Assembly: GCF_947489355.1 (NCBI RefSeq) | Contig: NZ_CANLDD010000001.1 | Coordinates: forward strand, 124,001 to 188,000 | From: an uncultured Microbulbifer sp. | GTDB taxonomy: Bacteria > Pseudomonadota > Gammaproteobacteria > Pseudomonadales > Cellvibrionaceae | Reading direction: 5' to 3' | Length of the DNA: 64,000 nucleotides | Shown here: piece by piece, positions 51,360 to 60,489 of the stretch | Layout of the letters: the number at the start of each line of letters is the position of its first letter | Position numbering within the stretch: the first letter of the stretch is position 1 | Program-made: the position numbers and the translations under genes | The notes under the pieces: generated by a model | Database searches by the model: none | Seen by the model: the letters and a program-made list of their open reading frames with translations, nothing else | What the model was told of the DNA's origin: nothing

Positions 51360-52901
51360 TCACTGACTCATTGATCGAATAAAGGCATTGGCCTGGCGGT
51401 GTATGCCCTGCCGTTCTTTTTTTGGTTTTTTATCTAACATGTTGAGTGCCATGGCCATTCTGGGATTACCTTTAAAATAGTCATACTTTTCCATCAGGAA
51501 ATTCCAGTAAAGATAATTAAATGGACAGGCTCCTTCACCCGTTTTTTTATTGACATTATACTTGCAATCCCCGCAGTAGTTACTCATTTTGTTAATATAG
51601 GCTCCGCTACTGACGTAGGGTTTAGTGGCGATCATTCCGCCATCGGCAAATTGACTCATCCCCCGTGTATTTGGCATTTCCACCCACTGCACCGCATCAA
51701 TATAGATTCCCAAATACCAGGCATCAATCTGATCCGGATGTGTCTGTATGAGAAGTGCAAAGTTCCCCGTTATCATCAAACGCTGGATATGATGTGCATA
51801 GCTGTGCTCCAAGCTGTTTTTGATTGTGTGGTACAGGCAGTTCATTTCAGTATCCGCCGTCCAATACCATTTCGGTAGTCGGTTTCTGTTTTGCAATACA
51901 TTGCAGTGCGAGTATCCGGGCATCTCTCGCCAATAAATACCACGCATATATTCCCGCCATCCCAATATCTGCCGGATAAACCCCTCAACCTGGCTGATAG
52001 AAATAGTCCGTTGGCTTTTCCGCCATCGATGGATTGCGGCATCTATCACCTCCCGTGGACTCAGCAGCTTACAGTTGAGGGAAAAGCTGAGCCGGCTGTG
52101 GAACAGGCAGGTTTCCTCTGGGTCCATGGCATCCTGAAAGTCACCGAAGTGTGGCAACAGGTGTTTGCAAAAGTGTTGCAGCATTTTCAAGCTGTCTTTT
52201 CGGTCTCCCGGCCATGAAAAACCCTCTGGATTTATATCGCCTATGGTTTTTACGCCCGCTTGTCGGATACGGGCTAGGGTATGACCAACCTCCTTGCGAA
52301 ACCGGCATTGTCCGGGCACCACCAAGTCGCCCTTCCACTTGTTGCGGTTGCTCTGGTCGTAATTCCATTTACCGCCTTCCGGTTTGTCTTGTTGAGACAT
52401 CAGGATATCGTGCTTTTTGCGCATATGACGATAGAAATTTTCCATGAGCAGAGTTTTTTTACCACGGAAAAAATTCGACAACGCCTCTCTGCTGGTAAAG
52501 AAGTGCTCCGTGTCGTAGGCACAGCACTCTATTTCCAGTTCCCGGGTGAGTATTTTCAATTGTTTGTCCAGGCGATACTCATCCGGGAGCTGGTATTCAA
52601 ACTTCTGAATAGCAAAACGTTTTATCAGTTGCTTGATATTTGCCGCAAGGTTTTGCTGGTTTTCCCTATTATCCAGGCGGTAGTAAATAACCTGCTTCCC
52701 ATGGGATTCCAACCAATTGGCAAACTGGCCCATGGCCTCAAAAAAGGCCACTATTTTTTGGATATGATGGACTGTATAATCCGTTTCCTGACGCATTTCG
52801 GCGATAAAGTAGAGTACCTCGTCACTGTTTTCACGGTACCAGGAGTGCTTGTGATTTAGTTGATCGCCGAGAATCAGTCGCAGGGTTTTCACAAAGGGCA
52901 T
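51360..52901 (-). CDS. CryB/PhrB-type cryptochrome-photolyase with iron-sulfur cluster
   Basis: A 513-aa member of the bacterial (6-4) photolyase/CryB group, which repairs UV (6-4) photoproducts with light. The N-terminal part starts TLRLILGDQLNHKHSWY; the middle has LRRGKKTLLMENFYRHMR-like FFRGKKTLLMENFYRHMRKK. The FAD part shows HSRLSFSLNCKLLSPREVI, VEGFIRQILGWREYMRGIYW, NSLEHSYAHHIQRLMITGNF and WVEMPNTRGMSQFADGGMIA. Four Cys fit the 4Fe-4S cluster: YSHCNVL, then YCGDC and GACPFNY. The frame extends 75 codons upstream without photolyase character, so ATG 52901 is used. Confidence 0.92.
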   Translation of the reverse strand: MPFVKTLRLILGDQLNHKHSWYRENSDEVLYFIAEMRQETDYTVHHIQKIVAFFEAMGQFANWLESHGKQVIYYRLDNRENQQNLAANIKQLIKRFAIQKFEYQLPDEYRLDKQLKILTRELEIECCAYDTEHFFTSREALSNFFRGKKTLLMENFYRHMRKKHDILMSQQDKPEGGKWNYDQSNRNKWKGDLVVPGQCRFRKEVGHTLARIRQAGVKTIGDINPEGFSWPGDRKDSLKMLQHFCKHLLPHFGDFQDAMDPEETCLFHSRLSFSLNCKLLSPREVIDAAIHRWRKSQRTISISQVEGFIRQILGWREYMRGIYWREMPGYSHCNVLQNRNRLPKWYWTADTEMNCLYHTIKNSLEHSYAHHIQRLMITGNFALLIQTHPDQIDAWYLGIYIDAVQWVEMPNTRGMSQFADGGMIATKPYVSSGAYINKMSNYCGDCKYNVNKKTGEGACPFNYLYWNFLMEKYDYFKGNPRMAMALNMLDKKPKKERQGIHRQANAFIRSMSQ

Positions 52902-53758
52902 CCTTTCGGCTATGGCGCCGATTCTTTCCTCAGCCGTTATAGCCCGGGCCGGCCATAGACCACTTTCATCGCAAAAAAATACAGTGCCAAAACACACCGC
53001 CCATGGGATTGCGTGGCTAGCCCCCCGGTCCTCTCCAGGTGGTTGGTGGGAACCCAGGGGCGGAGAGCGGCCTGATTCGTTCAGTAGTAGCAGATTCCGT
53101 GACTGGACACCACGGATGGCTGCCAATGCCGCTGCCAGATGTACTCCATCATCCAGTGAGATGGGTGCCGACGTGTGGCTTTGCTCTGTGTGGACTAAAC
53201 AAGGTGTTCTGGTTTCTATATAGCAGAAACACTATTTCCACTTTCCGGCCTCCCCCAGACGCAGGCGTGAAGTATCGACTACATCCCAGCACCAAAACGC
53301 TCTCCAGCCAGTGAAAATGGCCCGTGACGGTCCATTATTACCATGATGAGTGGGCAACGTTATCCCGACTCTGGCCACTGTGGACACTGCTACCGATAGG
53401 TCCTGTAGTCGGTATCGTACACACAACCCTATCCGGGCCGGATTGTGTTAGGTACGCCGACACCATTACAGGATGGGTCGATAGTCCTTGAAAGCGCTCA
53501 CGAAGCGCATCGCACAGACTCGGCATTTCAACGTATAATCCCGCTCGATAATGAACCTACCCGCTAGCCATCGGGTAGAATCCCCTTTTGGCAGCTTATT
53601 GGTTTTACGAAGCTACCCACCTTCTCCATGGGTGGGGTCGATCACCGCATTCCTGGTTCCTCAATGTCGCCGTTATTCATTAACAGGGCAACAGGGCCTA
53701 CTGCATGAATATTAGCAATCAAAAATAAACAAAAAATATCCAGAACGGAGAGGAAAAT
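52902..53758. other. Intergenic stretch with two hairpins before the aminopeptidase gene
   Basis: About 850 bases. Minus-strand codons 52902-53126 are open and in frame with the photolyase but resemble nothing. CTACCCG/CGGGTAG (about 53559-53578) and CCCACC/GGGTGGG (about 53616-53635) form hairpins; the first is followed by AATCCCCTTTTG. No gene supported. Confidence 0.45.
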
Positions 53759-56461
53759 ATGATCCACAAGAGCAAACTGGCGGCACCTGGGCTTGCCGTC
53801 ACCCTGATTTGCGGTGCCATCCTGGCCGCCTGCAGCCAGGTTTCCGGCACACCAAAATCCGTCCCCGATGCAGCTGCAACAATCCCAACCAGAGCCGCAA
53901 TACCGGGACTTTCTGAAAAGTATGCCAAATTGCGCAAGCGGCAGGTGGCCCAGGTGGACTACCAGCTCAGTGCCAATTTAGACAGGAATAGCGATAGCTT
54001 TTCCGGCACCGTCACTGCCGATACGACATTCCAGCATACCCTGCAACAACCACTGACTATCGATTTCGCCGGGGGCACGGTAGAATCTGTCGCCGTGGAC
54101 GGACGGGATATTCCCGTCGAATACAACGACCACTTTATCACGATTGCCGCACAACACCTCCCCAATCTACAGCATGCTATCACGGTGCACTTCCAGCACC
54201 CCTACTCCAAAAACGGCTCCGGGCTCCATCGCTTTGAAGATCCCAAAGATGGTAAAGTCTATATGTATACGGACTTCGAGCCCTACGATGCCAACCGCCT
54301 GTTCCCGCATTTCGACCAGCCAAATCTAAAAGCGCATTATACCCTGGATGTTATTGCCCCCAAAGACTGGATAGTGATTAGTGCTGAGCGAGAAAGCCGT
54401 GTAGAAAAAAAGGGGGAGCTGCGTCACTGGTTCTTCCCACAAAGCCAGAAGTTTTCATCCTATATTTTCTCCCTTCACGCCGGCCCTTATCATATCTGGG
54501 AAGATGAGGCCGACGGCATTCCCCTGCGGCTGATGGCTCGCCAAAGCCTGGCACAGTATGTCAAGCCCGACGACTGGTTCACCTTCACCAAACAGTCTTT
54601 TGCGTTTTTTCAGCCCTATTTTGAAATTGACTATCCTTTCAAAAAATATGACCAAATCCTGGTACCTGATTTCAATGCCGGTGCCATGGAAAATGTGGGG
54701 TCAGTGACTTTTAACGATAGTTACGTTTCCCGTGGTGAAAAAACTCAAGCACAGAGAATGCGTCTTGCCAATGTGATTGCCCATGAGATGGCCCATCAGT
54801 GGTTTGGTGATCTGGTGACCATGAACTGGTGGGATGATCTGTGGTTGAACGAAAGTTTCGCCACCTATATGGCCAATCTGTCCCTGGCCGAAAATAGTGA
54901 ATTTACCAATACCTGGGAGAATTTTTATCTGGGCACCAAACAGTGGGCCTATAACGCAGACCAGCGCCCCACTACCCATGCCATTCAATTGCCGGTCAAA
55001 AATACCGATGAGGCTTTCGCTAATTTTGATGGAATTACTTACGGCAAAGGCGGCTCCATACTCAAACAGCTTCCCTACTACCTGGGCAAGGAGGCGTTTC
55101 GAAAGGGGGTCAGCAACTACCTGAAAGCACTGTCCTACCGCAACTCGACCCTGGATGACTTTATGGGCCACCTGGGTGTGGCCGCCGGGATGGATTTGGA
55201 CCAGTGGCAACAACAATGGCTCTACAAAGCCGGCCTGAACACGATTGAGGCCAGCTTTCAGTGTCAAAAGGATCAAATTACCGGCCTGACCCTGAAACAG
55301 ACTGCACCCAAGGAGTATCCAACCCTGCGGACACAACGCACACAACTCGGCTTCTACCGCATGGAAAGCGAAAGTATGAAACAGGTGGCAACCCTGCCTG
55401 TGCTATACAGTGGCGCTATAACCAAGGTAAAGGAGGCCGTAGGCCTTCCCTGCCCCGAGATTCTCTATCCCAACGAAGGAGACTGGGCGTTTGCCAAGGT
55501 TAATCTGGATCCGGTGTCCGTCGAGAATATGTCAAAACACATTAACGATATCGAACCGCCCTTTATCCGCTTGATGTTGTGGCAAAGTCTGTTTGACAGT
55601 ACTTATGATGCAAAACTGCCCCTGGACAAATATATCAGTTTTCTTCTCAGCAACGGCGCCGCTGAGCAGGACATCAATGCGGTTCGCTTGAATGCCCGCA
55701 ACCTGGGCTTTGCCTATGGTTACCTGAATCAAATCCCTATCGAAAATGTGCGCCGGGATGAGCTGCAGCTGGCCATCGAAAACTTCGTCTGGACACAGTT
55801 GCAGCAGTCTCCTGCAGGTAGTGACAGACAGAAAACCTGGTTCAGGGCCTTTACCGATGTAGCCCACTCCACCCGTGCCCTCTCCCACGCCAGACAGATG
55901 TTGTTAGGCGAGCTGACTGTTGGTGGTCTGAAATTGGACCCGGATATGCGCTGGGACCTGATCACTCTGCAAAATCGGTATTTATATTCCGACTACGAAC
56001 AAGCTATTGAGCGCGAGTTACAAGCGGATAACTCTGATCGCGCAAAACTCAATGCCATCGCTGCTGAAGCCGTACGCCCTCTGCCGGAAAGTAAACAAAA
56101 GTGGCTGGACAACCTGAGTATGCATCGCGATAAATTCAAACTGAGTGAACTCCGGGAGGCCGCCTACTCAATGTTTCCTTCCGAACAAATCGGGCTTTTT
56201 AATACCAACAGCGAGCGTATTTTTGCAACCCTGAGTCAAATCAACGCCGAGGATTCTCCGGAGTTAATCAGCACCTATGCGAGTATCTTTCCGTTGATGT
56301 GCAACCAAAAGGATGCACAGAAAATCAAAGACACACTGGCAGAAAAACAGCAACTCAAACCGATGCTGGTGAAAGCGCTTAAAAATCATCTTTACTCAAG
56401 CGGTCGCTGCATTGCCATGGGGGAGGTATTGGCACAAAACAGCATCCAGATCAAAAAATAG
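53759..56461 (+). CDS. pepN: M1-family metallo-aminopeptidase, lipoprotein
   Basis: Zinc aminopeptidase of 900 aa that removes N-terminal residues from peptides. The N terminus LAVTLICGAILAAC is a signal with lipobox, so this copy is lipid-anchored in the envelope, unlike cytosolic E. coli PepN. The substrate motif FNAGAMENVGSVTF lies near residue 305; the zinc site HEMAHQWFGDLV near 341 is completed by LNESFATYMANL. A beta-rich N-terminal domain (25-225) and helical C-terminal domain (560-890) complete the family architecture. GGAGAGGAAAAT precedes ATG. The gene ends in a long hairpin shared with the T6SS operon. Confidence 0.93.
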   Translation: MIHKSKLAAPGLAVTLICGAILAACSQVSGTPKSVPDAAATIPTRAAIPGLSEKYAKLRKRQVAQVDYQLSANLDRNSDSFSGTVTADTTFQHTLQQPLTIDFAGGTVESVAVDGRDIPVEYNDHFITIAAQHLPNLQHAITVHFQHPYSKNGSGLHRFEDPKDGKVYMYTDFEPYDANRLFPHFDQPNLKAHYTLDVIAPKDWIVISAERESRVEKKGELRHWFFPQSQKFSSYIFSLHAGPYHIWEDEADGIPLRLMARQSLAQYVKPDDWFTFTKQSFAFFQPYFEIDYPFKKYDQILVPDFNAGAMENVGSVTFNDSYVSRGEKTQAQRMRLANVIAHEMAHQWFGDLVTMNWWDDLWLNESFATYMANLSLAENSEFTNTWENFYLGTKQWAYNADQRPTTHAIQLPVKNTDEAFANFDGITYGKGGSILKQLPYYLGKEAFRKGVSNYLKALSYRNSTLDDFMGHLGVAAGMDLDQWQQQWLYKAGLNTIEASFQCQKDQITGLTLKQTAPKEYPTLRTQRTQLGFYRMESESMKQVATLPVLYSGAITKVKEAVGLPCPEILYPNEGDWAFAKVNLDPVSVENMSKHINDIEPPFIRLMLWQSLFDSTYDAKLPLDKYISFLLSNGAAEQDINAVRLNARNLGFAYGYLNQIPIENVRRDELQLAIENFVWTQLQQSPAGSDRQKTWFRAFTDVAHSTRALSHARQMLLGELTVGGLKLDPDMRWDLITLQNRYLYSDYEQAIERELQADNSDRAKLNAIAAEAVRPLPESKQKWLDNLSMHRDKFKLSELREAAYSMFPSEQIGLFNTNSERIFATLSQINAEDSPELISTYASIFPLMCNQKDAQKIKDTLAEKQQLKPMLVKALKNHLYSSGRCIAMGEVLAQNSIQIKK

Positions 56462-56489
56462 ACTGCCGGGCTAGTGGTACCCGGAAAGA

Positions 56490-56520
56490 CCCCACCACCG
56501 GCCGCAGGCCGGTGGTGGGG
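56490..56520. terminator. Strong hairpin between pepN and the T6SS operon
   Basis: CCCCACCACCGGCC/GGCCGGTGGTGGGG, a perfect 14-bp stem with a GCA loop. It lies between convergent operons and can serve both; no T-run on either side. Confidence 0.7.
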
Positions 56521-56655
56521 CCGCTCAATAGATAAGCCACTGCACAACAGTATTTTTAGTATTCCTATAGTGTTCGCAAAATGGGTTGTAGAAAGACCCA
56601 TCTAAGGCCAGGCTGAGTGCTTAACTACACTCTCTCACGGCTGCACCTGTGATTT

Positions 56656-59319
56656 TTAATCTACTTTGTAGGATAAATCGCCGGATGCGCTCCCCGATAC
56701 CTTAATGGCTTTGACCGTTTCGCCTTTCGCCATTTTATCCAGACACACACTGGCTAATTCAGGCAGCAGGGTCCTGTTGAGAATAATCTCGATATTACGC
56801 GCACCCGTATCAGTCTCATGACACCGGGCGACGATATTGATCAGCACATCCTCATCAAACGAAAAGGAAGCACCATAATGCTCCCCTATGCGTTTGCCGA
56901 TCTTGCCTAGATGGAGTTTGCAGATGGTCATCAAATTCTCATCGTCCAGAGGATAATAGGCAATCACATTGGAACGACCGAGAAATGCCGGCTTGAATTT
57001 CTGTAAAAGATGAGAGCGGATATTATCCAGTAACACATCCGGCTCCGGCCTTTCCTCTACCTGGTTAAAGATGGCCCTGATCGCTTCTTCACCGGCATTG
57101 GAGGTCATGATAATAACGGTATTCTTGAAATCGATATCCCGGCCTTCACCATCTTTTATGATGCCTTTATCAAACAGATTGTAGAAAATATCCTGCACAC
57201 CGGGATGCGCTTTCTCCATCTCATCTAATAAAATGACCGAATAAGGCTTGCGCCGTGCAGCTTCGGTCAAAGCACCACCCTCGCCGTATCCAACATATCC
57301 GGGGGGAGAGCCGAGTAGCATGGAAACCTTATGCTCTTCTTTAAACTCGGCCATATTAATGGTTGTGACATTCTGCTCACCGCCAAAGAGCTCATCTGCC
57401 AGGGCCAGTGCGGTCTCGGTTTTACCTACACCGCTGGTTCCACAGAACATAAATACGCCCACAGGCTTGCGGGGATCGGTGAGACCGGCGCGAGCGGTGT
57501 GAATGGATTGCGCTATCGCTTCAATCGCATGAGGCTGCCCGATAATGCGTTTGTTTAAGCGCTCGGCCAGAGTCTTCACCGCGATGATCTCATCGCTAAC
57601 CATCTTGCCAAGCGGAATTCCCGTCCAGTTGGCAACCACCGCAGCAATGGCTTGCTCATCCACAGCGGGCTGTATCAAAGGGGTATTGCCCTGAACATCC
57701 AACAGGTCCGTAGTGAGAGATTTAAGCTGATGCTGACAATCTGCCAGTGTAGCGGTATCCGGTGCTCCATCACTGCTCTGGATATTCATAAACTCTGAGT
57801 CAACCTGATCGCGTAGGTCCTGGATTTTCCCGACCAGTTCACGCTCTTTGACCAGCTGCTGATCCAGAGAAATCAAACGCTGTTGTTCCGTTTCCTTAAG
57901 TGCGCTCAGCTCGGCCAACTGCTCTTCATATCCTCCCAGAGCTGCGTTTTCACGCTCCAGCTTGCTCAGGGTTGTTTCAGTGCGGTCGATCGTATTGCGT
58001 GCATCTTCAATAGAGCCAGGTGTAGAAGACTGACTTAGCGCAACCCGGGCACAGGCGGTATCCAACAGGCTGACAGATTTATCCGGTAGCTGACGTCCGG
58101 GAATATAGCGGTGTGATAGTTTGACAGAAGCGATAATAGCTTCATCCAGGATACGCACATTGTGATGCTGCTCCAAGCTGGTGGCAATACCGCGCATCAT
58201 ATCAATGGCATCCCCTTCGCCAGGCTCCTCTACTTTCACAACCTGGAAGCGCCTGGTCAGTGCGGGGTCGCGTTCGAAATACTTTTTATATTCCGCCCAG
58301 GTGGTCGCCGCAAGTGTTCGGAGTTCTCCTCTGGCCAAAGCCGGCTTTAACAGGTTGGCCGCATCCCCCTGTCCCTCTTTCCCACCTGCACCTATCATGG
58401 TATGGGCTTCATCGATAAACAAAATGATCGGCGTTGCCGAAGCACGAACCTCTTCAATCACAGACTTCAGGCGGTTTTCGAACTCACCTTTGACACTGGC
58501 TCCGGCCTGTAAGAGACCGAGATCCAGAGTGCGCACCGCCACCCCCCTGAGCGGTGCGGGTACATCGCCGTTGGCAATTCGCAGGGCAAAACCCTCAACC
58601 ACTGCGGTTTTACCCACACCAGCCTCACCGGTCAATATCGGATTGTTCTGTCGGCGGCGTGTCAAAATATCAATACACTGGCGGATTTCCTCATCCCGGC
58701 CAAGGACCGGATCGACTTCCCCTTGTTTGGCCCTTTCGGTCAAATTAATGGTGTATTTATCCAGCGCCGGTGCTTTGCTCGCCACCACGGCCGCTGCAGT
58801 AATGCCCCCATCCGTTGTCACGCCCGCTACTATATGGCTGGATTCGCCACTTTGGCCAAACATGACTCGCGCTGTTTCTCGAAGAGACTCGGGCGCGATG
58901 CTTTTGAGTTCCGGGCAGGATTCAAGTAACTGCCTTCGAGAAGTTTCCTCCAACATCTGGGCGGCCAGCAAATGTCCCGAGCCAATAGCGTGATACCCAT
59001 AGTCAATAGAGGCGAGCATCCAGGCATTTTTAGTGACTTCCACAATAGTCGGCGACAATGCCGGGGGGCGACTGCTGCCAGTGCGAAACTCTGCAATGGC
59101 AGTTGCCAACTGCTTGGCTAACTTTTCCGGAATAACGCCATGCTTTTTTAACAACAGGTAGAGATCCGTATCAGACTGATCCAAAAGCTTCAGCATCCAG
59201 TGCTCAAGCTCTACATTGTATTGATTTTGTGCAAGGCACAGTCCGGCAGCGCCTTCAAGGGAATCGCGCATATATGGTGTCATGTTATCCACTAACCGTT
59301 TAAGGTCGATATGTATCAC
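56656..59319 (-). CDS. clpV: T6SS ATPase ClpV (TssH)
   Basis: AAA+ unfoldase that disassembles the contracted T6SS sheath (TssB/TssC). 887 aa with two ATPase modules: Walker A GEAGVGKTAVVEG near residue 215 with Walker B ILFIDEAHTMIG, and GTSGVGKTETALALADEL near 605 with VILLDEMEKAHPGV. The Clp N-terminal repeat domain covers residues 1-150, and a long coiled-coil M domain lies at about 420-530 (LSKLERENAALGGYEEQL). A GTG start follows AGGA ten bases upstream. Last gene of the operon tssC-like, tssE, tssF, tssG, clpV. Confidence 0.95.
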   Translation of the reverse strand: MIHIDLKRLVDNMTPYMRDSLEGAAGLCLAQNQYNVELEHWMLKLLDQSDTDLYLLLKKHGVIPEKLAKQLATAIAEFRTGSSRPPALSPTIVEVTKNAWMLASIDYGYHAIGSGHLLAAQMLEETSRRQLLESCPELKSIAPESLRETARVMFGQSGESSHIVAGVTTDGGITAAAVVASKAPALDKYTINLTERAKQGEVDPVLGRDEEIRQCIDILTRRRQNNPILTGEAGVGKTAVVEGFALRIANGDVPAPLRGVAVRTLDLGLLQAGASVKGEFENRLKSVIEEVRASATPIILFIDEAHTMIGAGGKEGQGDAANLLKPALARGELRTLAATTWAEYKKYFERDPALTRRFQVVKVEEPGEGDAIDMMRGIATSLEQHHNVRILDEAIIASVKLSHRYIPGRQLPDKSVSLLDTACARVALSQSSTPGSIEDARNTIDRTETTLSKLERENAALGGYEEQLAELSALKETEQQRLISLDQQLVKERELVGKIQDLRDQVDSEFMNIQSSDGAPDTATLADCQHQLKSLTTDLLDVQGNTPLIQPAVDEQAIAAVVANWTGIPLGKMVSDEIIAVKTLAERLNKRIIGQPHAIEAIAQSIHTARAGLTDPRKPVGVFMFCGTSGVGKTETALALADELFGGEQNVTTINMAEFKEEHKVSMLLGSPPGYVGYGEGGALTEAARRKPYSVILLDEMEKAHPGVQDIFYNLFDKGIIKDGEGRDIDFKNTVIIMTSNAGEEAIRAIFNQVEERPEPDVLLDNIRSHLLQKFKPAFLGRSNVIAYYPLDDENLMTICKLHLGKIGKRIGEHYGASFSFDEDVLINIVARCHETDTGARNIEIILNRTLLPELASVCLDKMAKGETVKAIKVSGSASGDLSYKVD

Positions 59320-59340
59320 GGTCTAAAATTCCTTTTAAAA

Positions 59341-60489
59341 TTAATGGGTAAGTAAATATTCTGCAGTGGGTAAAGCTTCATCCGGGGATATGTTTTCGGC
59401 ACTCAACGTGATTTCTACGAGTTCGACAGTTTCCTGGTCACTGACCATATGGGTATTCCAGCCCAGCAGGGGAGCATGTTCAGGTTTCCTGTTTAGCTGT
59501 GCCGGTGGTACCTGATCTGTAGGTAGGGTGACTAAGAGTTCAAAATCCAGTTCGATTCCCGCACTGAATTTGATAAATGCCTTTAGCGCCTCCAGCTCTT
59601 GGGTGCCGGGGGCGATGGTCATAAACTGCTCATACGCCATTGGCTCAATAACCACCTGAAATTTATTTTGTGCCTGGAAGCAGTGCGTACCGAGAATGGT
59701 GTTTTTCCCCAGGCAATTATTTACTCCATCAGGCGCGCTTATGCAGGGTAAACGACACAGAATATCTCTTGGCAGCGCATCCCATTGACCTTGAAACTGC
59801 TCAATAGTGACAGACAGGCCAAAGTAATTTTTAATCATACTGGTCAGCGCAGCAACAGAACAACGCGCTTGGCTGAAGTGGCCTGCCATGCCCAGAAGAG
59901 CCTCATCGGGTACGGGTATACGGTAACGCATTTCGCTGGTGCCCAACCCGGCCAAAGCGGCTATACCCTGAGTGAAGAGGTCCGGTTCCCTTTCATTGCG
60001 CAATCGCTGCCGTTCATAGTTTACCGGTAGTTGGTATTTGGACCAGGCTTGATAAAGTAGCGAGATATGACGGTGATTGAACAGGTTGAGAAAATCCCGC
60101 AGGGCGGTGTTATTTTCCCGGAGTTCCTTCTGCACAAGCTCCGTAAGATAGTAGGGCATAACACCCTGACTGCCAATCAGCCCGGTAAACCCCACTTCCA
60201 TCTGCCACTGGTTCGACAGGTTGTCCTGAAGGTCACTTTCGTCAACCGGCTTCCTCTCCAGGCTCAGTACATCTGAACCGACAAAAGAAAGTCCACACTG
60301 GGCACTAAAACGAATAAACTCTTTGGAGGGCGGTGCCGCACCGGCAATGGCTGCGTTACAGAAATCATCATCGGCCATAGTTACAGCCCGCTCTACAAGA
60401 CGTACAGCCTGGTAGAAGTCAAAGCTATAGGGCTCTCGACTCAGCCGCTCTATTACAGTAACGCTTTTTCTCCGGCACGAGGTGGCCAT
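59341..60489 (-). CDS. tssG: T6SS baseplate protein TssG
   Basis: A 382-aa baseplate wedge subunit (ImpH/VasB family) acting with TssF, TssE and TssK. Family pattern: PYSFDFYQAVRLVERAV near residue 20, EFIRFSAQCGLSFVGSDV-like FIRFSAQCGLSFVGSD, VGFTGLIGSQGVMPYYLTEL (the typical G-L-x-G-x-x-G-x-LP block), FLNLFNHRHISLLYQAWSKY, and GHFSQARCSVAALTSMIKNY later. Its start overlaps the end of tssF by about 37 bp. 21 bp separate it from clpV. Confidence 0.93.
   Translation of the reverse strand: MATSCRRKSVTVIERLSREPYSFDFYQAVRLVERAVTMADDDFCNAAIAGAAPPSKEFIRFSAQCGLSFVGSDVLSLERKPVDESDLQDNLSNQWQMEVGFTGLIGSQGVMPYYLTELVQKELRENNTALRDFLNLFNHRHISLLYQAWSKYQLPVNYERQRLRNEREPDLFTQGIAALAGLGTSEMRYRIPVPDEALLGMAGHFSQARCSVAALTSMIKNYFGLSVTIEQFQGQWDALPRDILCRLPCISAPDGVNNCLGKNTILGTHCFQAQNKFQVVIEPMAYEQFMTIAPGTQELEALKAFIKFSAGIELDFELLVTLPTDQVPPAQLNRKPEHAPLLGWNTHMVSDQETVELVEITLSAENISPDEALPTAEYLLTH

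Noticed and set aside
52902-53126. N-terminal extension of the photolyase by 75 residues
   Set aside because: The extension has no photolyase features, and the conserved N terminus (TLRLILGDQL) begins right after the chosen ATG.
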